This document shows positions 44,769 through 57,066 of a DNA stretch of 64,000 nt, in pieces. Made by a program: the position numbers and the translations under genes. Below the pieces are notes generated by a model. It was not told the DNA's origin. It did not search any database and saw nothing but the letters and a program-made list of their open reading frames with translations. Source of the stretch: Podarcis raffonei (Eukaryota; Chordata; Lepidosauria; Squamata; Lacertidae); assembly GCF_027172205.1 (NCBI RefSeq), contig NC_070614.1, positions 31,434,501 through 31,498,500 on the forward strand, given 5' to 3'. Each line of letters starts with the position of its first letter. Position 1 is the first letter of the stretch.

Positions 44769-45670
44769 GTGGTTTTCATCCAGTGTGCTGTGGCACCCTT
44801 AGGTGCCTTGAAGGAAGGTCAGGGGTGCTGCCCTGACCATGGCCTCCATCCCTCTTTTCTTCCCTCCCTCCTCTGATTCCTGCTCACATCTCTGCCTCCC
44901 ATAGGCTTGCATGGCTGTTTGTTGCAGCAGCTCTGACTACAAGCTCCCCATGCAAATGGTCCTCTGGGGTTGGCCAAGGGGTGCTGGTTGCCAGAAACTG
45001 AGGTGGTCTTGGAGTAAGCAAGCAAGTGGTTGAGGTAGCCCAGCCAGCCAGTCTGCCAGTCCTTGCTCTTGGGAATGGATGGACAAATGAGAGGCTGGGC
45101 AGGCAGCAAGCACACTGGTCTTTCTTGTGCTTGTTGTGTACAATGCCTGCCTGGGAGTTCAGTGTCCTTCACCAAAAGGGAGGCTTTCTGTCATGCAGGC
45201 CTGGTGGCACCCACTGCTGCCTCCCAAAGTAAGGAAGGTGTAACATTCACATTTGGCCAATCCCTGTTGGGTTGCTAAAGCTGGGGTCTTTCTCTTCCCA
45301 TGACCATATGGGGCGGTGTGAGAAGGCACCTATATTTTAGGTGGGAGGGCAGGTCAGAGACCAGGGGGAGTGGCGACAGCTGCCCAGGTGGAGGGTATTT
45401 GAAAAGGGGTGAGGGGCTGTGACATAGCTGGGCTTCTGAGGCTCGGAGGGCATTTCGCCACAAGACAGTCACACACACCCTTGTGGAGCTTTCCCTCAGC
45501 CTCCTCACCTCTCCATTCTCCTTGAGAATCCTCCAGGCAGCTGCTGCCACGAGAAGGCATCAGAGAAGGGAGAGAACAAAAGAGGGTTGGAGGCCAGTGT
45601 TGCCTGCAGTACCCCTGACCATCATTCAAGGCACCCCAGGGTGCCATGGCACACTGGTTGAAAACCATTG
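44769..45670. mobile_element. Non-autonomous DNA transposon with long inverted ends, hAT-like
   Basis: The left end 'cagtggttttcatccagtgt' and the right end in reverse 'caatggttttcaaccagtgt' pair. The similarity continues for roughly 150 bases ('ggtgccttgaa', 'ggtcaggggt', 'ggcctccaaccctctttt'). The length is 902 bp with no transposase. The CAGTGGTT start is typical of hAT elements. I found no convincing 8 bp target duplication, so the superfamily is provisional. Confidence 0.65.
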
Positions 45671-46314
45671 AACTGAATAACTGATGAATGTCAGTTGAAA
45701 TGGACTCACACTGTGCCCAATGGACTCACACTGTGTCCAAAGCTGCTTGTTTGGCCATTCTCTGTCTCTCTTTCTTTAACAAATTCACAAAACAGGTATT
45801 AAATGCTAAACAAAACATTTTTAAAAAAACAACTACACAAAAACCTTAAAGTAGGAAACACTCATTTTTGCTTCTTTGGTTACCAAAAGTGCACAGAGTT
45901 CTATGGAGGATTGGCCTTCAAGAAAACAGTTCTGAGCATGCTCATAATGCAGATCTATGTTTCAATTTTCTACCAAGCTACTAGGTCTACCCTGAGGCAG
46001 ACTTACTATTGCTTCACTATGAATATGCCATGGCTGTAAGCTAATATTGATTGGTTAGATTGCCCGCACCTTCCCTAGGAAATAGAAGTATATAAATACC
46101 TTATATTTATTTAGAAAATGTATAATCCATTTGCTTAAAAAAAGGCCATACCTAAAATGCCAAAACCATATAAAAACAAAGATGCATAAGACCATTGTTG
46201 TTGCTTTTTTAGTATAATATCCATAAACCAATTTCTTAAAAAAGAAATTTTGTATTTGCTACAGTAGTTTAGATAAGCACACTGTCAATCTTTACTTTAT
46301 CACGATCATTTAAG
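45671..46314. other. Far 5' flank of group B block
   Basis: About 45850-46200 is paralogous to 20240-20850 upstream of the receptor at 19602, so the duplicated unit once reached this far. No gene. Confidence 0.55.
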
Positions 46315-46397
46315 CAGAAGTTGGATGGACATCTGTCATGAATGCATTGAAGGGGGTTGGAGTAGATAACCCTTAGGGTCCCTTCCAACTCTATGAT
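46315..46397 (+). mobile_element. CR1 LINE 3' end fragment
   Basis: 'agaagttggatggacatctg', 'gggggttggagtagataacc' and 'ggtcccttccaactctatga' match the terminal CR1 region. Confidence 0.8.
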
Positions 46398-46849
46398 TTA
46401 CCTATCTGCACTGGCCAAGGGCAGGCTGTTGGGGTGTTGGGTGCATGTGCTGCAGAAGCTCAGACAAGCAGTAAAACTCACCACAGAAAACAGCCATTTA
46501 GCAGAGTGGTCTTCACTAGGCAAACACCAACATGCACTACTATACATACACTATTTACAGATGCTGCAAGTTGTCTTCGCTCTCTGAGCCCAGAGAGGGT
46601 TCTTTCTTTCAAAGTCTTTGCTGTGTTAAAGCCCATAGCCAAGTCTTTAGTTCAGTTGCACACAAAGTCCAGCAACTAATAAGAGTTCTGAAGTCTGGCA
46701 ATTTTCCAACTTCAGTGTGTCTGGGCTTCAGTGTGGGGGAAACTGAAACTTCCTTTAAAATCTGTCTCAGCCTTGACAAAAGAGGTAGTACTTGAGAGGG
46801 ATATCTCATGGTTATAAATTTAGCCCATACTTTCCTTATTCAGCAAACT
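46398..46849. other. Unassigned intergenic DNA
   Basis: No gene or repeat recognised; overlapping short frames only. Confidence 0.4.
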
Positions 46850-47430
46850 ACTGATCACCTTGTGGAATGTTTGCTCAAATCAGCATATGTGGTGGAGATG
46901 TGGGAAGTGGTTCAGTTCTGGACGGATTTGTTGAAATAAAATCAGTCCCTGGACAAAACACCTCTAATGTCCAGACCTGGCACTGCTTCTTAACCTTTGA
47001 CAGGAAATAACACTAGCTTCAGACCCCTCAAAGGTTGTCTAGGAGCCAGGCTCATAATAACAATATACGAGAAGGTGAAACAAATTAGGGCAAGTAGCAC
47101 TTGAGGAAAAAAGAGATCAATAAAATAAAATTGGCACAAAGACTGAAGCATAATGATTCAATTGCAACTGATTGGAAAGGTTTTATTAAATATATGGCTA
47201 AAAATTAAAACAGAGGGCTCCTTTGACACTATAAAAACTTTTGGTTAGAATAATCTGTATATTACCCTGTGTGCAAATGTTTTCATGTATGAGAACTTAT
47301 AGCGTATTTGGCTGTTATTTCTGATGTATTGCCCAAACTTTATCATCTTGGTTAGGGTGGGATATTGTATGTTTGTGTGATGTTGTAATATGCTGTAAGG
47401 ATTTAATTAAAAATGATTGCTTTAAAATGA
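46850..47430 (+). mobile_element. Decayed L1 LINE 3' end
   Basis: The phrase 'catatgtggtggagatgtgg' near 46885 resembles the C-terminal part of L1 ORF2 (an IWW.C-type zinc region). The stretch ends in an A-rich tail ('ggatttaattaaaaatga') near 47400-47430. It is heavily mutated, and the call rests on this phrase and the tail. Confidence 0.4.
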
Positions 47431-48138
47431 GAGTGCTCTAAACCAGGTTACATGACCTAGCTGAATAGGCTTAGGATATAGCCTAAGCACTCCCCCCACC
47501 TGGTCCTGCTTTTGCCATTCCCCCTGACTACCCTCAATTTGGACTTACTTTTCAAACAGTTTTCTATGCCAGCTGCCAGGCCATGAGACTGAGCCAAATA
47601 GGCTTAAAATACAGCCTAGCCCACCTCCCCCAGTCCTTCCCCAACCATGTTTCTGGAACAGCCTTTTTTTTGAAATTTATGCCACCCACAGCTCAACCAG
47701 CTTCCACTCAGTTGTCTGAGCATTTTATATTGGTGTGTCTTCAACAGAGCTGGGGTCAGGAACTAAATGCTGAAAAACAATTGACCAAACCGGAGATAAA
47801 CTAAATCCCAATGCTTATCCCTGAAGATCTTGCTGTAGGATTGCCCCTCTTAAGTTATTTTCTTATTTAGATATTTTATTTGTTTTAATGCACTTTGAGG
47901 GATATTCATTGGTGCTGAAAACATAATCAAAATGGAATTATTAAAAAAGAAAAAGAAAAATTTAACCTCCACGTGACATTAGGGAGATCAGAGTATGAAT
48001 CTTGGGGAAGAACATGAGATCCACCTTAGATTTAAAGTCAAGTACAGCTTATCCCCTTTCTGTATAAAATAATATGTAAAGAAAATACAAACCCAACCAT
48101 TGCTTAAAGAAAACAACAGAGAAAACATTTTTAAAAGA
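47431..48138. other. 3' flank of group C receptor
   Basis: No gene. 'aataggctta.gatatagcct' occurs twice (about 47450-47510 and 47578-47640), with a single counterpart at about 53270-53330 in the sister block. About 48040-48138 is nearly the same as 53380-53461. Confidence 0.55.
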
Positions 48139-49062
48139 TTACCTCAGGCTCAGACCTACAAGTTTTGCCAGGGCAGCCTTGAGGTCCTTATTTCTCATGC
48201 TGTAAATTACTGGATTCAGCATGGGAGGAACCATGGAATATATTATAGTAAATATCAAATCCATTTGTGGAGCAGTGTTAGAGGTGGGCCTGAGGTAAGC
48301 AAAGCATACTGTAAGTAAAAATGTGGAGAAGACAATGAGGTGGGGTAGACAAGTTGAGAAGGCCTTTCTTCTTCCCTGGGCTGAAGGGATTTTCAGAACA
48401 GCACTGAAGATGTGTACATAAGTAACAATGATGAAAATGAAACAGCCAACCCCAACTGTAAAACTAAACATAAGAATTCCAATTTCAATTAGGTACAAGT
48501 CAGAACACGCAAGCTTAAGTAACTGTGGGATTTCACAGAAGAACTGACTGACAACATTGGAGCAGAATAGTATTGAAAACGTTCCACTGGTGTTTAAAAC
48601 TGCATGCAGAAGGCCGCCAACCCACACACCAGCAACCATTTGGGTACAAGCTCTCCTGTTCATTACCATTTCATATTGCAGGGGATCACAAATGGCAACG
48701 TACCGATCATATGCCATGACTGTAAGGAGGAAAACATCACATCCAACAAAGAAGAGAAATGAAAGGACTTGAACAACACATCCAAAATATGAAATGTGCC
48801 TTGTGTTCATGAGGGAATTGGCCATGGATTTGGGAATAATAACTGAAACAGAGCCAAGGTCCTGCATTGCCAAATTCACCAGAAAGAAGTACATTGGGGT
48901 GTGCAGGTGGTGGTCAAAAGCTACTGCGAAGATTATGAGAAGATTCCCTGTCACAGTTGCTAAGAACATTCCAAGGAAGAGAAAGAAGTGTAGCATCTGC
49001 AGTTCCCGGACTTCTGAGAATTCCAAGAGAAGAAACTCAGACACTGATGTCTGATTATCCAT
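48139..49062 (-). CDS. Olfactory receptor, OR14-like, group C
   Basis: Complete 307-residue receptor starting MDNQTSVSEF, sequon at N3. It has the ordinary GN in TM1 (39-40), LHTPMYFFL at 53-61, MAYDRY at 116-121 followed by VAICDPLQY (aspartate where most of the genes here have asparagine), KAFSTCLPHL in TM6 and PPMLNPVIYSMRN in TM7. The coding exon probably starts at 49093 after an acceptor (AG at 49095-49094), giving a leader of about 30 bases that itself contains a six-codon upstream frame. The sister gene is at 53462-54379, and the flanks match over about 3 kb. Confidence 0.97.
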   Translation of the reverse strand: MDNQTSVSEFLLLEFSEVRELQMLHFFLFLGMFLATVTGNLLIIFAVAFDHHLHTPMYFFLVNLAMQDLGSVSVIIPKSMANSLMNTRHISYFGCVVQVLSFLFFVGCDVFLLTVMAYDRYVAICDPLQYEMVMNRRACTQMVAGVWVGGLLHAVLNTSGTFSILFCSNVVSQFFCEIPQLLKLACSDLYLIEIGILMFSFTVGVGCFIFIIVTYVHIFSAVLKIPSAQGRRKAFSTCLPHLIVFSTFLLTVCFAYLRPTSNTAPQMDLIFTIIYSMVPPMLNPVIYSMRNKDLKAALAKLVGLSLR

Positions 49063-49065
49063 TTT

Positions 49066-49086
49066 TTACTTAATGTTAAGTAGCAT
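49066..49086 (-). other. Six-codon upstream ORF in receptor leader
   Basis: Reads ATG CTA CTT AAC ATT AAG TAA (MLLNIK) and ends three bases before the receptor ATG, in the same frame. The sister gene keeps it at 54383-54403 with one codon changed. If translated it could lower receptor output. Confidence 0.55.
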
Positions 49087-49198
49087 GGCAAGCCTGGAAG
49101 AAAACAACAACTCTGTATTTAATTCAGTTTGAAGCAGTTTAATGAATAAATATCAAATCCTCTATGAAGACACAATTAGAATCCGTCACACTAAATTT

Positions 49199-49605
49199 CC
49201 CACAGAGGATCTTCGCAGAAGCTAAGAAAAAGGTTGGCCTGTTGCTCAACATCCAAAAAAACAAAGTGCTGCACCAACAAGCACAAAACTACCACTCTGC
49301 AATGCCACAAATCAAACTCAATGGTGTAACGTTGGAAAGGGTCATTCACTTCTCCTACCTGGGCAGTTATCTTTCCACAAGGACCGCCATTGATGCCAAC
49401 ATCCAGTATTGCCTGGGCTCAGTGAGCGCAGCTTTCTCCAGATTGAAATGCAGAGTGTTTGAGGACCGGGATGTTCGTAGGGAAACTAAAATGTTTGTTT
49501 ACAACGCTATTGTACTACCAACCTTTCTGTATGCTTGTGAAACATGGAACACTTGTAAACGTCATCTCCAGCTCCTTGAAAGATTCCATTAACGGTGTCT
49601 CTGAA
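49199..49605 (+). mobile_element. LINE reverse transcriptase C-terminal fragment
   Basis: The frame 49164-49592 reads KKKVGLLLNIQKNK, then FSYLGSYLST, then YCLGSVSAAFSRLKCRVFED, and ends FLYACETWNTCKRHLQLLER. This is the post-catalytic part of a non-LTR reverse transcriptase. It stops abruptly at both sides. The sister block has unrelated DNA (54514-55020) at this place, so the fragment arrived after duplication or replaced local DNA. The clade is not resolved (RTE-like or related). Confidence 0.75.
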
Positions 49606-52600
49606 AATTTAGTGTAGCTTCCCAACATGCACTGCAGCATTATGGTTCAGTAAAATGTTTGTTTCATTTGGGCTGTTTGGGAGATTCTGTTTCATTATCT
49701 AAAGGGTACCGGATATTCTTAGCCCAAAATACAGCTTGAAATAAAATAACTGTTTGCTGGTGTATTTTGCTATGCATTCCCAAACAGTTTTTAAGGATGC
49801 TCAGTTCCCAGAGAAGCACTGTACATCTCAGGTTGTTCTTGTTTCCCTTTCACACAATGAATGGAATATGGGTATTACTTAAAGACTATTGCTATGTCTC
49901 TCTTCCCGGTCTTACCTCAGATGTAGAGGAAGATGTAGTCAAAGAGTACCTAGAGGACAAGTAGCTTCCATTCATGCAAAATGAATGAGGATTCTGAGAG
50001 CTTCAACTTTGTACTCAGTTAAATTTTGCTTATATAAATCTGGTTAATGTTCTATAAAAGGTCCCTCAGTTGGTCACAAACTTTCAGGATAACATAAAAT
50101 AAACACATATGTAGTTCTTCTTAAGTTTGGATTGTAGTCACCAATAGTTATAGTAAAGTCTTTTTATTAATGCAATTAATGTGTTTCCACTTGAATGGAT
50201 GACATATGACTACCCTCTGGAAATGATCTGAATACTGCATGTTGTAGGAAATAGAATTAATCCGTGCAAGAGCCAAAATCTCATACTTGGTTCTTAGATT
50301 ATAGTACTATTTACATTGCCAATGAAAGTATCCCATTAGCAGTTCCTCTATAGGCAGCTCACATGCTTTGATTTAAGTGGGACAATCATTTCAAGAGGAA
50401 AATGTAGGGATTTGATGACTAGTTAGTTAGTTAAAGAAAGACATACATGTCCAGTCATTCAAGGTAAAATGATATAAATAACTTACTATTTTTCTTCATG
50501 CCGGTTTTTCTCTCCAAATGATGATGTGTCTTCTTCTCTGTTGTCTTTAGATGATCATCTATCCATACAAGCACAGCTGAAATTTTATGTATGTTCTCTT
50601 ACCCTGTACCATTGCCTCCCACCCTCCAAGGCAGTCAAAAGTCTGTTTTCATTGGCAGTACAAGATTGCCACTATGTTATTACGTTTGTTGTGTTCACTG
50701 GCACATGCTCTCAAGAGTTCAACACAACTGGGCAAAGAACTCCCCCAAGAAAAATAGATTTTCTGCTATTTCTGAAAATATAATTAAAAGATAATGAATG
50801 TCTTTGAAAGTACATTTATTTATCAATTCATTACATTTATTATCCACCCATAAGTTATAACTGGGGTTCTCTGTGCAATGAACAATTTAAATGATTTAAA
50901 ATCACATAATCCAGTAACAGAATATTAAGTCCTTCTCTGATAGTTTTTAAACGATGAAGATTTAGCAGGTTTTAGTTTTTGAATTTGTACTTTTAGATTA
51001 ATCGTTGCAAGTTATTGGCCAGGATAATGTTCTATACACATTTAGCCCACATTTGAACTATCCATTTAAAACAGTATCATACCACTAAACTATCATCACA
51101 CAGCTACAAATCCCAGATTTCCCTGGAAACATGTATTGTTAAAACACTATCAGAGTTTAAATTCTGTGGAGGTAATAGGGGTACCATAATGACCCTTAGG
51201 ACCCCTAACAAACTACAGCTCCCCAGATTCTTTTTGTGAATCTATAACTGTTAAAAGTTGTATAATACTGCTTTAATTGCATGGTGCAGGTGGGATCTTG
51301 CTTGGAGGAAGACCAGTTGAGTCCAACAGGTCTTCTGAGTAGACAGAAAAAGTTTTTAATGCTTTAAATTTTCAAAGGCATTATGATTCTGCAATAGTTT
51401 GACTTCATCCCATTTTCTCTTCAGACAGATGGATGCCAACACCAGCAACAACAACAAATATGCAAAAAAGAAGCACATTGAAATTGTATATATTTTCTAA
51501 AGTACATTACTCAAATAGACATTTTATATGCACTTTCCTGAAATGATGTATTTTGTTCTCATCTACCATATATGTTTGTATATGCAATTTACGCAAAATA
51601 ATAAGTAAAAAAAAAAAACTTACTTAATTCTGTTGAGCATGGCCTAACTTGGGATGTCTTTGGCCCATAATTTTTCTTTACACTTGGGAAGCACATTCTT
51701 TAGTCTTAAGATTTGTGGGCTAACTGATTATGCCTACTCAGACACAGCCAAAATAAAAGGTGGGAACTTAATAATTTGCTTTTCTGTGAGGGTCTTTTAA
51801 AAAAAACAGAGAGAATTGATGACAGTGATTAACTGCCAAGCCTATATTGTGTAGACATGTGCAGATTGATCTTGGTAAATTTGCATCCACCCTGGCCCTG
51901 GTTGCCCTTTGATTGTGCAGCCATCAAAAGGGGGAAGACTTTGCGAGTTGGGGTGGGGTTGCGGCCCCTCCTTCAGCTGTGTTTTAATGGGCAGAGACAA
52001 AAGGATTTAAAGGGTGTAGAATTTCAGTTTAAATGACAAGGCTCAGAGATGTATAATTTTTCTCTGAGTTAGTAGCAACAAGGAGGAAGCAGGGGGCCCG
52101 AAGAGCATCATGTGGGTTGACTCTGAAAGGCTGTAATAAAAAGAAAGAGAACATGGCAGATGCAAGCCTGCTGTGCCTATGGGAGAAGCAAGTAATCCTC
52201 TTGGATTGTAATGCATTGAACATCTCCATCTAGGCTCAGGTTGTAGACATGTATAAATAAACCATATATATTAAAGACACCTGAATCTCCACCATGCTTC
52301 ATTGTCCAAAAAGAAACACAGACCCTGGGTAACTGCCCAGAACTCCTTGCATCCCACAATGTTTGGGGATATTGGGGTGGTGTGTACCAGTGGTGAAAAA
52401 TAAGGGGCGGGTGGAATGTGTCCAGACCTTTTGCAACATACATAACCATTTCACAATATTTTTTCATACATACATATGGTTTGCTCAGAGATTGGCCACC
52501 ATGGTTTCAAACAGAATTGGACACAAAAGTAGTTACTATAAAAGATGTGAAACCATTTGCTGAAATCTCCAGACTGATGGGAAATATATATATATATATA

Positions 52601-53461
52601 GAAGGGTTGCATTATTGTACTTAATGGAGAGTAAAGAGCTGAACCAAAATTTGGAATTTTATTAACATCAGCAAATGATACAGGTTGAATAGGTGATATT
52701 TATAATTATTGAATTTGATACCCAAAGAGGACCATTTATGAGGAAATGAGCTAGGGAGTTACAAGAGGATCTTAGTATGGAGGAATGGATTTTGGTAAAT
52801 TGCTGCTACAGATTACATCAGTAGAGTTGGGGGGGGAAATCCTATCTTGATCACTGAATTGGAACAAACAGCAGTCAGGTTTTCCATGGATTTCTGTTCA
52901 TTCCAATTTAGCACAGAAGAGCGGGTTTTCTGGAGGAAAGAGGCAGAGCAAAGGCAAAACTGCTTGGACCCAGAACGCTGCTCAGACCTGTGATTTCTAA
53001 GCGGGGGACAAGTAGAAGTGTGGAGAAGCCCTTAAATTGGGTATTACTCTTTTTTAAGTTTGCTCCAACTGCTAAATTCTCTCTGTGAAAGGATATACAA
53101 AGATAGCTATCCTATGCACATGAAGTTCATTTGAAGGAAGCTGGTGTATGTTAAGCCAGTGTAATGTTACACTAGAACCAAACACCATTCAGCAGCAAGG
53201 CTGGGCTGCTACTCTGCCTAAGCCTCACAGAAGGAAAGCAAACCTTTCAAATAGTCTTCTATGCAGGGGGCTATACCATGTAACTGAGCTGAATGAGTTT
53301 AGGATTCAATCTAGACCCACTCCCCCACTATTACCCTAAAGGTCCATTGTAGATTTAATCCCAAGCATCGCTTATTTCTTTTCTCTATAAAATAATAGGA
53401 CAAAAAAGTAAAAACCAAACCATTGCTTAAAGAAAGCAACAGAGAAAGCATTTTTAAAAGA
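49606..53461. other. Spacer between group C receptors
   Basis: 49611-50810 is paralogous to 55025-56240. About 50815-50900 looks like a LINE tail. 51045-51295 is a MITE shared with the sister block. 51300-53270 has no relative in the window apart from a short (TA)n near 52585-52600, and no gene was seen in it. 53270-53461 is receptor 3' flank. Confidence 0.55.
51045..51295. mobile_element. Old MITE-like inverted repeat element
   Basis: The left part 'ccatttaaaacagtatcata' and the right part in reverse 'gcaattaaagcagtattata' pair, and the centre carries 'aaactacagctccc'. It is shared with 56290-56515, so it is older than the block duplication. Confidence 0.5.
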
Positions 53462-54379
53462 TTACCTCAGACCTACAAGTTTTGCCAGGGCAGCCTTGAG
53501 GTCCTTATTTCTGATGCTGTAAATTACTGGATTCAGCATGGGTGGAACCATGGAATATAGTATAGTAAACACCAAATCCAGTTGTGTGGCAGTGTTAGAG
53601 GTGGGTCTGAGGTAAGCAAAGCCTGCTGTAAGGAAAAATGTGGATAAGACAATGAGGTGGGGTAGACAAGTTGAGAAGGCCTTTCTTCTTCCCTCAGCTG
53701 AAGGGATTTTCAAAACAGCACTGAAGATGTGTACATAAGTAACAATGATGAAAATGAAGCAGCCAAACCCAATAGTAGTACTAAGCATAACAATTCCAAT
53801 TTCAATTAGGTACAAGTCAGAACACACAAGCTTAAGTAACTGTGGGATTTCACAGAAGAACTGATTGACAACATTGGAACAGAAGGGCATTGAAAACGTT
53901 CCACCGGTGTTTAAAGCTGCATTTAGAAGACCACCAAACCACACACCAGCAACCATTTGGGTGCAAGCTCTCCTGTTCATTATCATTTCATATTGCAGGG
54001 GATCACAAATGGCAACGTACCGATCATATGCCATGACTGTAAGGAGGTAAACATCACATCCAACAAAGAGGAAGAACAAGAGGACCTGAAAAACACATCC
54101 AAAATATGAAATGTGCCTTGTGTTCATGAGGGAATTGGCCATGGATTTGGGAATAATAACTGAAACAGAGCCAAGGTCCTGCACCGCCAAATTCACCAGA
54201 AAGAAGTACATTGGGGTGTGCAGGCGGTGGTCGAAAGCTACTGCCAAGATTATGAGAAGATTCCCTGTCACAGTTGCTAAGAACATTCCAAGGAAGAGAA
54301 AGAAGTGTAGCATCTGCAGTTCCTGAACTTCTGAGAATTCCAAGAGAAGAAACTCAGACACTGATGTTTGATTATCCAT
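53462..54379 (-). CDS. Olfactory receptor, OR14-like, group C
   Basis: Complete 305-residue receptor starting MDNQTSVSEF, two residues shorter at the tail than its sister (LVGLR against LVGLSLR). Hallmarks are GN at 39-40, LHTPMYFFL at 53-61, MAYDRY at 116-121, VAICDPLQY, KAFSTCLPHL and PPMLNPVIYSIRN. Differences from the sister lie mainly in TM3 (FQVLLFFLFVGCDVYLL), TM4 (FGGLLNAALNTGG) and TM5 (MLSTTIGFGC), as expected if ligand range has shifted. The probable acceptor is at 54412-54411. No lesion was seen. Confidence 0.97.
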   Translation of the reverse strand: MDNQTSVSEFLLLEFSEVQELQMLHFFLFLGMFLATVTGNLLIILAVAFDHRLHTPMYFFLVNLAVQDLGSVSVIIPKSMANSLMNTRHISYFGCVFQVLLFFLFVGCDVYLLTVMAYDRYVAICDPLQYEMIMNRRACTQMVAGVWFGGLLNAALNTGGTFSMPFCSNVVNQFFCEIPQLLKLVCSDLYLIEIGIVMLSTTIGFGCFIFIIVTYVHIFSAVLKIPSAEGRRKAFSTCLPHLIVLSTFFLTAGFAYLRPTSNTATQLDLVFTILYSMVPPMLNPVIYSIRNKDLKAALAKLVGLR

Positions 54380-54382
54380 TTT

Positions 54383-54403
54383 TTACTTAATTTTAAGTAG
54401 CAT
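54383..54403 (-). other. Six-codon upstream ORF in receptor leader
   Basis: ATG CTA CTT AAA ATT AAG TAA (MLLKIK), ending three bases before the receptor ATG. Same position as in the sister gene. Confidence 0.55.
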
Positions 54404-54412
54404 GGCAAGCCT

Positions 54413-56569
54413 GGAAGAAAACAACAACTCTGTATTTAATTCAGTTTGAAGCAGTTTAATGAATAAATATAAAACCATTTATGAACACACAATTAGAACC
54501 CGTCGCACTAAATTTATAACTATCATATGCTCAACACTAAATCATCTAGCTTTTCTTTGTGGCTTATTGATATTTTGAGGGCCCATGTGAAGTGAGCCTT
54601 GGCCACTGAGGGATGGGCTTCATGAAGGAGAAGTTTATTGATTAGAGATAGCAGTAGGTTTTCACAAAGGAATTGGTTGTATATCCTGAATCACCCAACC
54701 CACAGGAGATTATTCCTTCAGTGTTGATGCTGGGTTTTAGGATCACCCTATGAGGTGTATCATTTCTCGGAGATCCTTCCACAACACCATCTTAGGGAGT
54801 TCTATGGCTGGGCATTCAGAAAGAATACATTCCCCCTGAATCTCTTTAACAGGGTACCCTGAAAATTTGACCCATGTATTGGACGCATGTATTTCAAGCC
54901 ACCACTCTACCAGACTAAGGAGCCCGCACAATGCCTTTTTCTGCCACCTGAGTTGGCCCTACCATGTTCTGCCTTTCTGCTTTTCAGCAACAATGGGGCC
55001 TCTGTGCACCACATTGTATTATACTGTTAGTGTAGCTTCCCAACATGCACTGTAGCACTATGGTTCAGTAACATGTTCACTTTATTTGGGCTGTTTAGGA
55101 GATGCTGTTTCATTATCTAAAGGGTACGGATATTCTTAGCCCAAAATAGAGCTTGAAATAAAATACTTGTTTGCTGATGTATTTTGCTATGTATTCCCAA
55201 ACAGTTTTTAATGATGCTCAGTTCCCAGAGAAGCACTGTAGGTCTCAGGTTGTTCTTGTTTCCCTTTCACACAATAAAGGGAATATTGGCATTACTTAAA
55301 GACTATTGCTATGTCTCCCTTCCCAGTCTTACTAAAGATATAGAGGAGGATGTATTCAAAGAGTACGAAGAAGAGAAGCAGCTTCCCTCCCCATTCATGC
55401 AAAATGGAATGGAGAATTCTGAGAGCTTAGACTTTGTACTCAGTTAAATTTTGCTTGTATAATTCTAATTAATGTTCTATAAAGAGTCCCTCAGTTGGTC
55501 ACAAACTTTCAGGATAACATAAAATAAACAAATAAGTAGTTCCTTAAGGTTGGATTGTTGTCACCAAAGGCTATAATAAAGTCTCTTAAATAATGCAGAT
55601 TAATATGTTTCCACTTGAATGGATGACATATGACTACCCTCTGGAAATGATCTGAATACTGCATGTTGTAGGAAATAGAATTAATCCGTGTAAGAGCCAA
55701 AATCTCATTTTTGGTTTTCAGATTATAGTACTGTTTACCTTGCCAAATGAAAGTATCCCATTAGCAGTTCCTCTATAGGCAAATCACATGCTCTGATTTA
55801 AGTGGGACAATCATTTCAAGAGAAGAAATGTAGCGATTTGATGACTTGTTTGTTAGTTAGTTTGTTAAAAAAGACATACATGTCCAGTCATTCAAGGTAA
55901 AATGATATTAATAACTTACTATTTTTCTTCATGTCAACTTCCCCCCCCCCCCAAATTATGATGTGTCTTCCTCTCTGTTGTCTTTAGATGTCCATCTATC
56001 CATACGGGCGCAGCTGAAATTTTATTTATATTCTCTCACCCCGCTCCATTGCCTCCCACCCTCCAAGGCAGTGAAAAGTCTGTTTTCATTGGCAGTACAA
56101 AATTGCCACTATATTGTTATGTTTGTTGTGTTCCCTGGCACATTCTCCCAAGAGTTCAACACAACTGGGCAAAGAACTCCCCCAAGGAAAATAGATTTTC
56201 CACTATTTCTGAAAATATAATTAATAGATAATGAATGTATGTGAGAGTACACAAACATTTATTTATTTATCAATTTATTACATTTATTTGCGCTATACAT
56301 TTAAAACAGTATCAGACCACTAAGCAATCATCACATAGCTACAATTTCCACATTTCCCTGGAAATAGGGCTTGTTTAACCACTTTTAGAGTTCAAACTTT
56401 GTGAAGGGAATATGGGTCTCCTAACAACTCTCAGCAGCCCTAACAAACTACAGCTCCCAGAATTCTTTGACTGTTTAAAGTGGTATAATAACACAATGTA
56501 AATTTTAGCCCTTTAATCCACATATATTCCCACTGTTCCAGCTGAGATTTTCCATGAGGTCCAGAGGCT
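54413..56569. other. 5' flank of group C receptor
   Basis: 54413-54513 and 55025-56240 repeat the sister block. 54514-55024 is the original-looking spacer that the LINE fragment replaces there. 56290-56515 is the second copy of the old MITE. No gene. Confidence 0.55.
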
Positions 56570-56971
56570 TGTCACTGTCAGGAGCTCGTCCTACACTTGA
56601 GTATGACCCTGGCAGAGACACATGCCTGACTGGCATGTTCTCTCCCTCCTGGTCTTTCATTCAGGAGCTTTCTTCTGCCTGAACATCACAGTGACCGATG
56701 CCAATAGTCATCGGCACACTTAGGGATCCTCAGAGTGTTTGCAGTTTGCGTAACAGACCTCAGCAACTCAGCATTTTGGCTAGTCTACTTTATTTACATA
56801 TAAACACACACAGAGCACTGCAACATGGCTCCCTCTCTCTAGCATCAGACAGCAAAGAGAAAAAGAACAAAGGACAATAGTCCCACTTCACGGAACACAG
56901 TAACACAAACATCCTGTCTCCATCACTTCCCACTCTGTGGAGTCAAAACATACACCATTATGTGATAGACA
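56570..56971 (-). mobile_element. Possible solo LTR fossil
   Basis: Starts TGTC and ends GACA, and holds an AATAAA on the minus strand near 56790. The base composition resembles gypsy-type LTRs. I could not find a target duplication, so both the ends and the call are uncertain. Confidence 0.3.
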
Positions 56972-57066
56972 AAAATCCCATGACTGAAATCACGGAGCAG
57001 TCACATCAGATATGAGGGATGGGGCTCTGGAGCATGTGGAGGCCAACTGTGAATGGTCTGCTTAAT

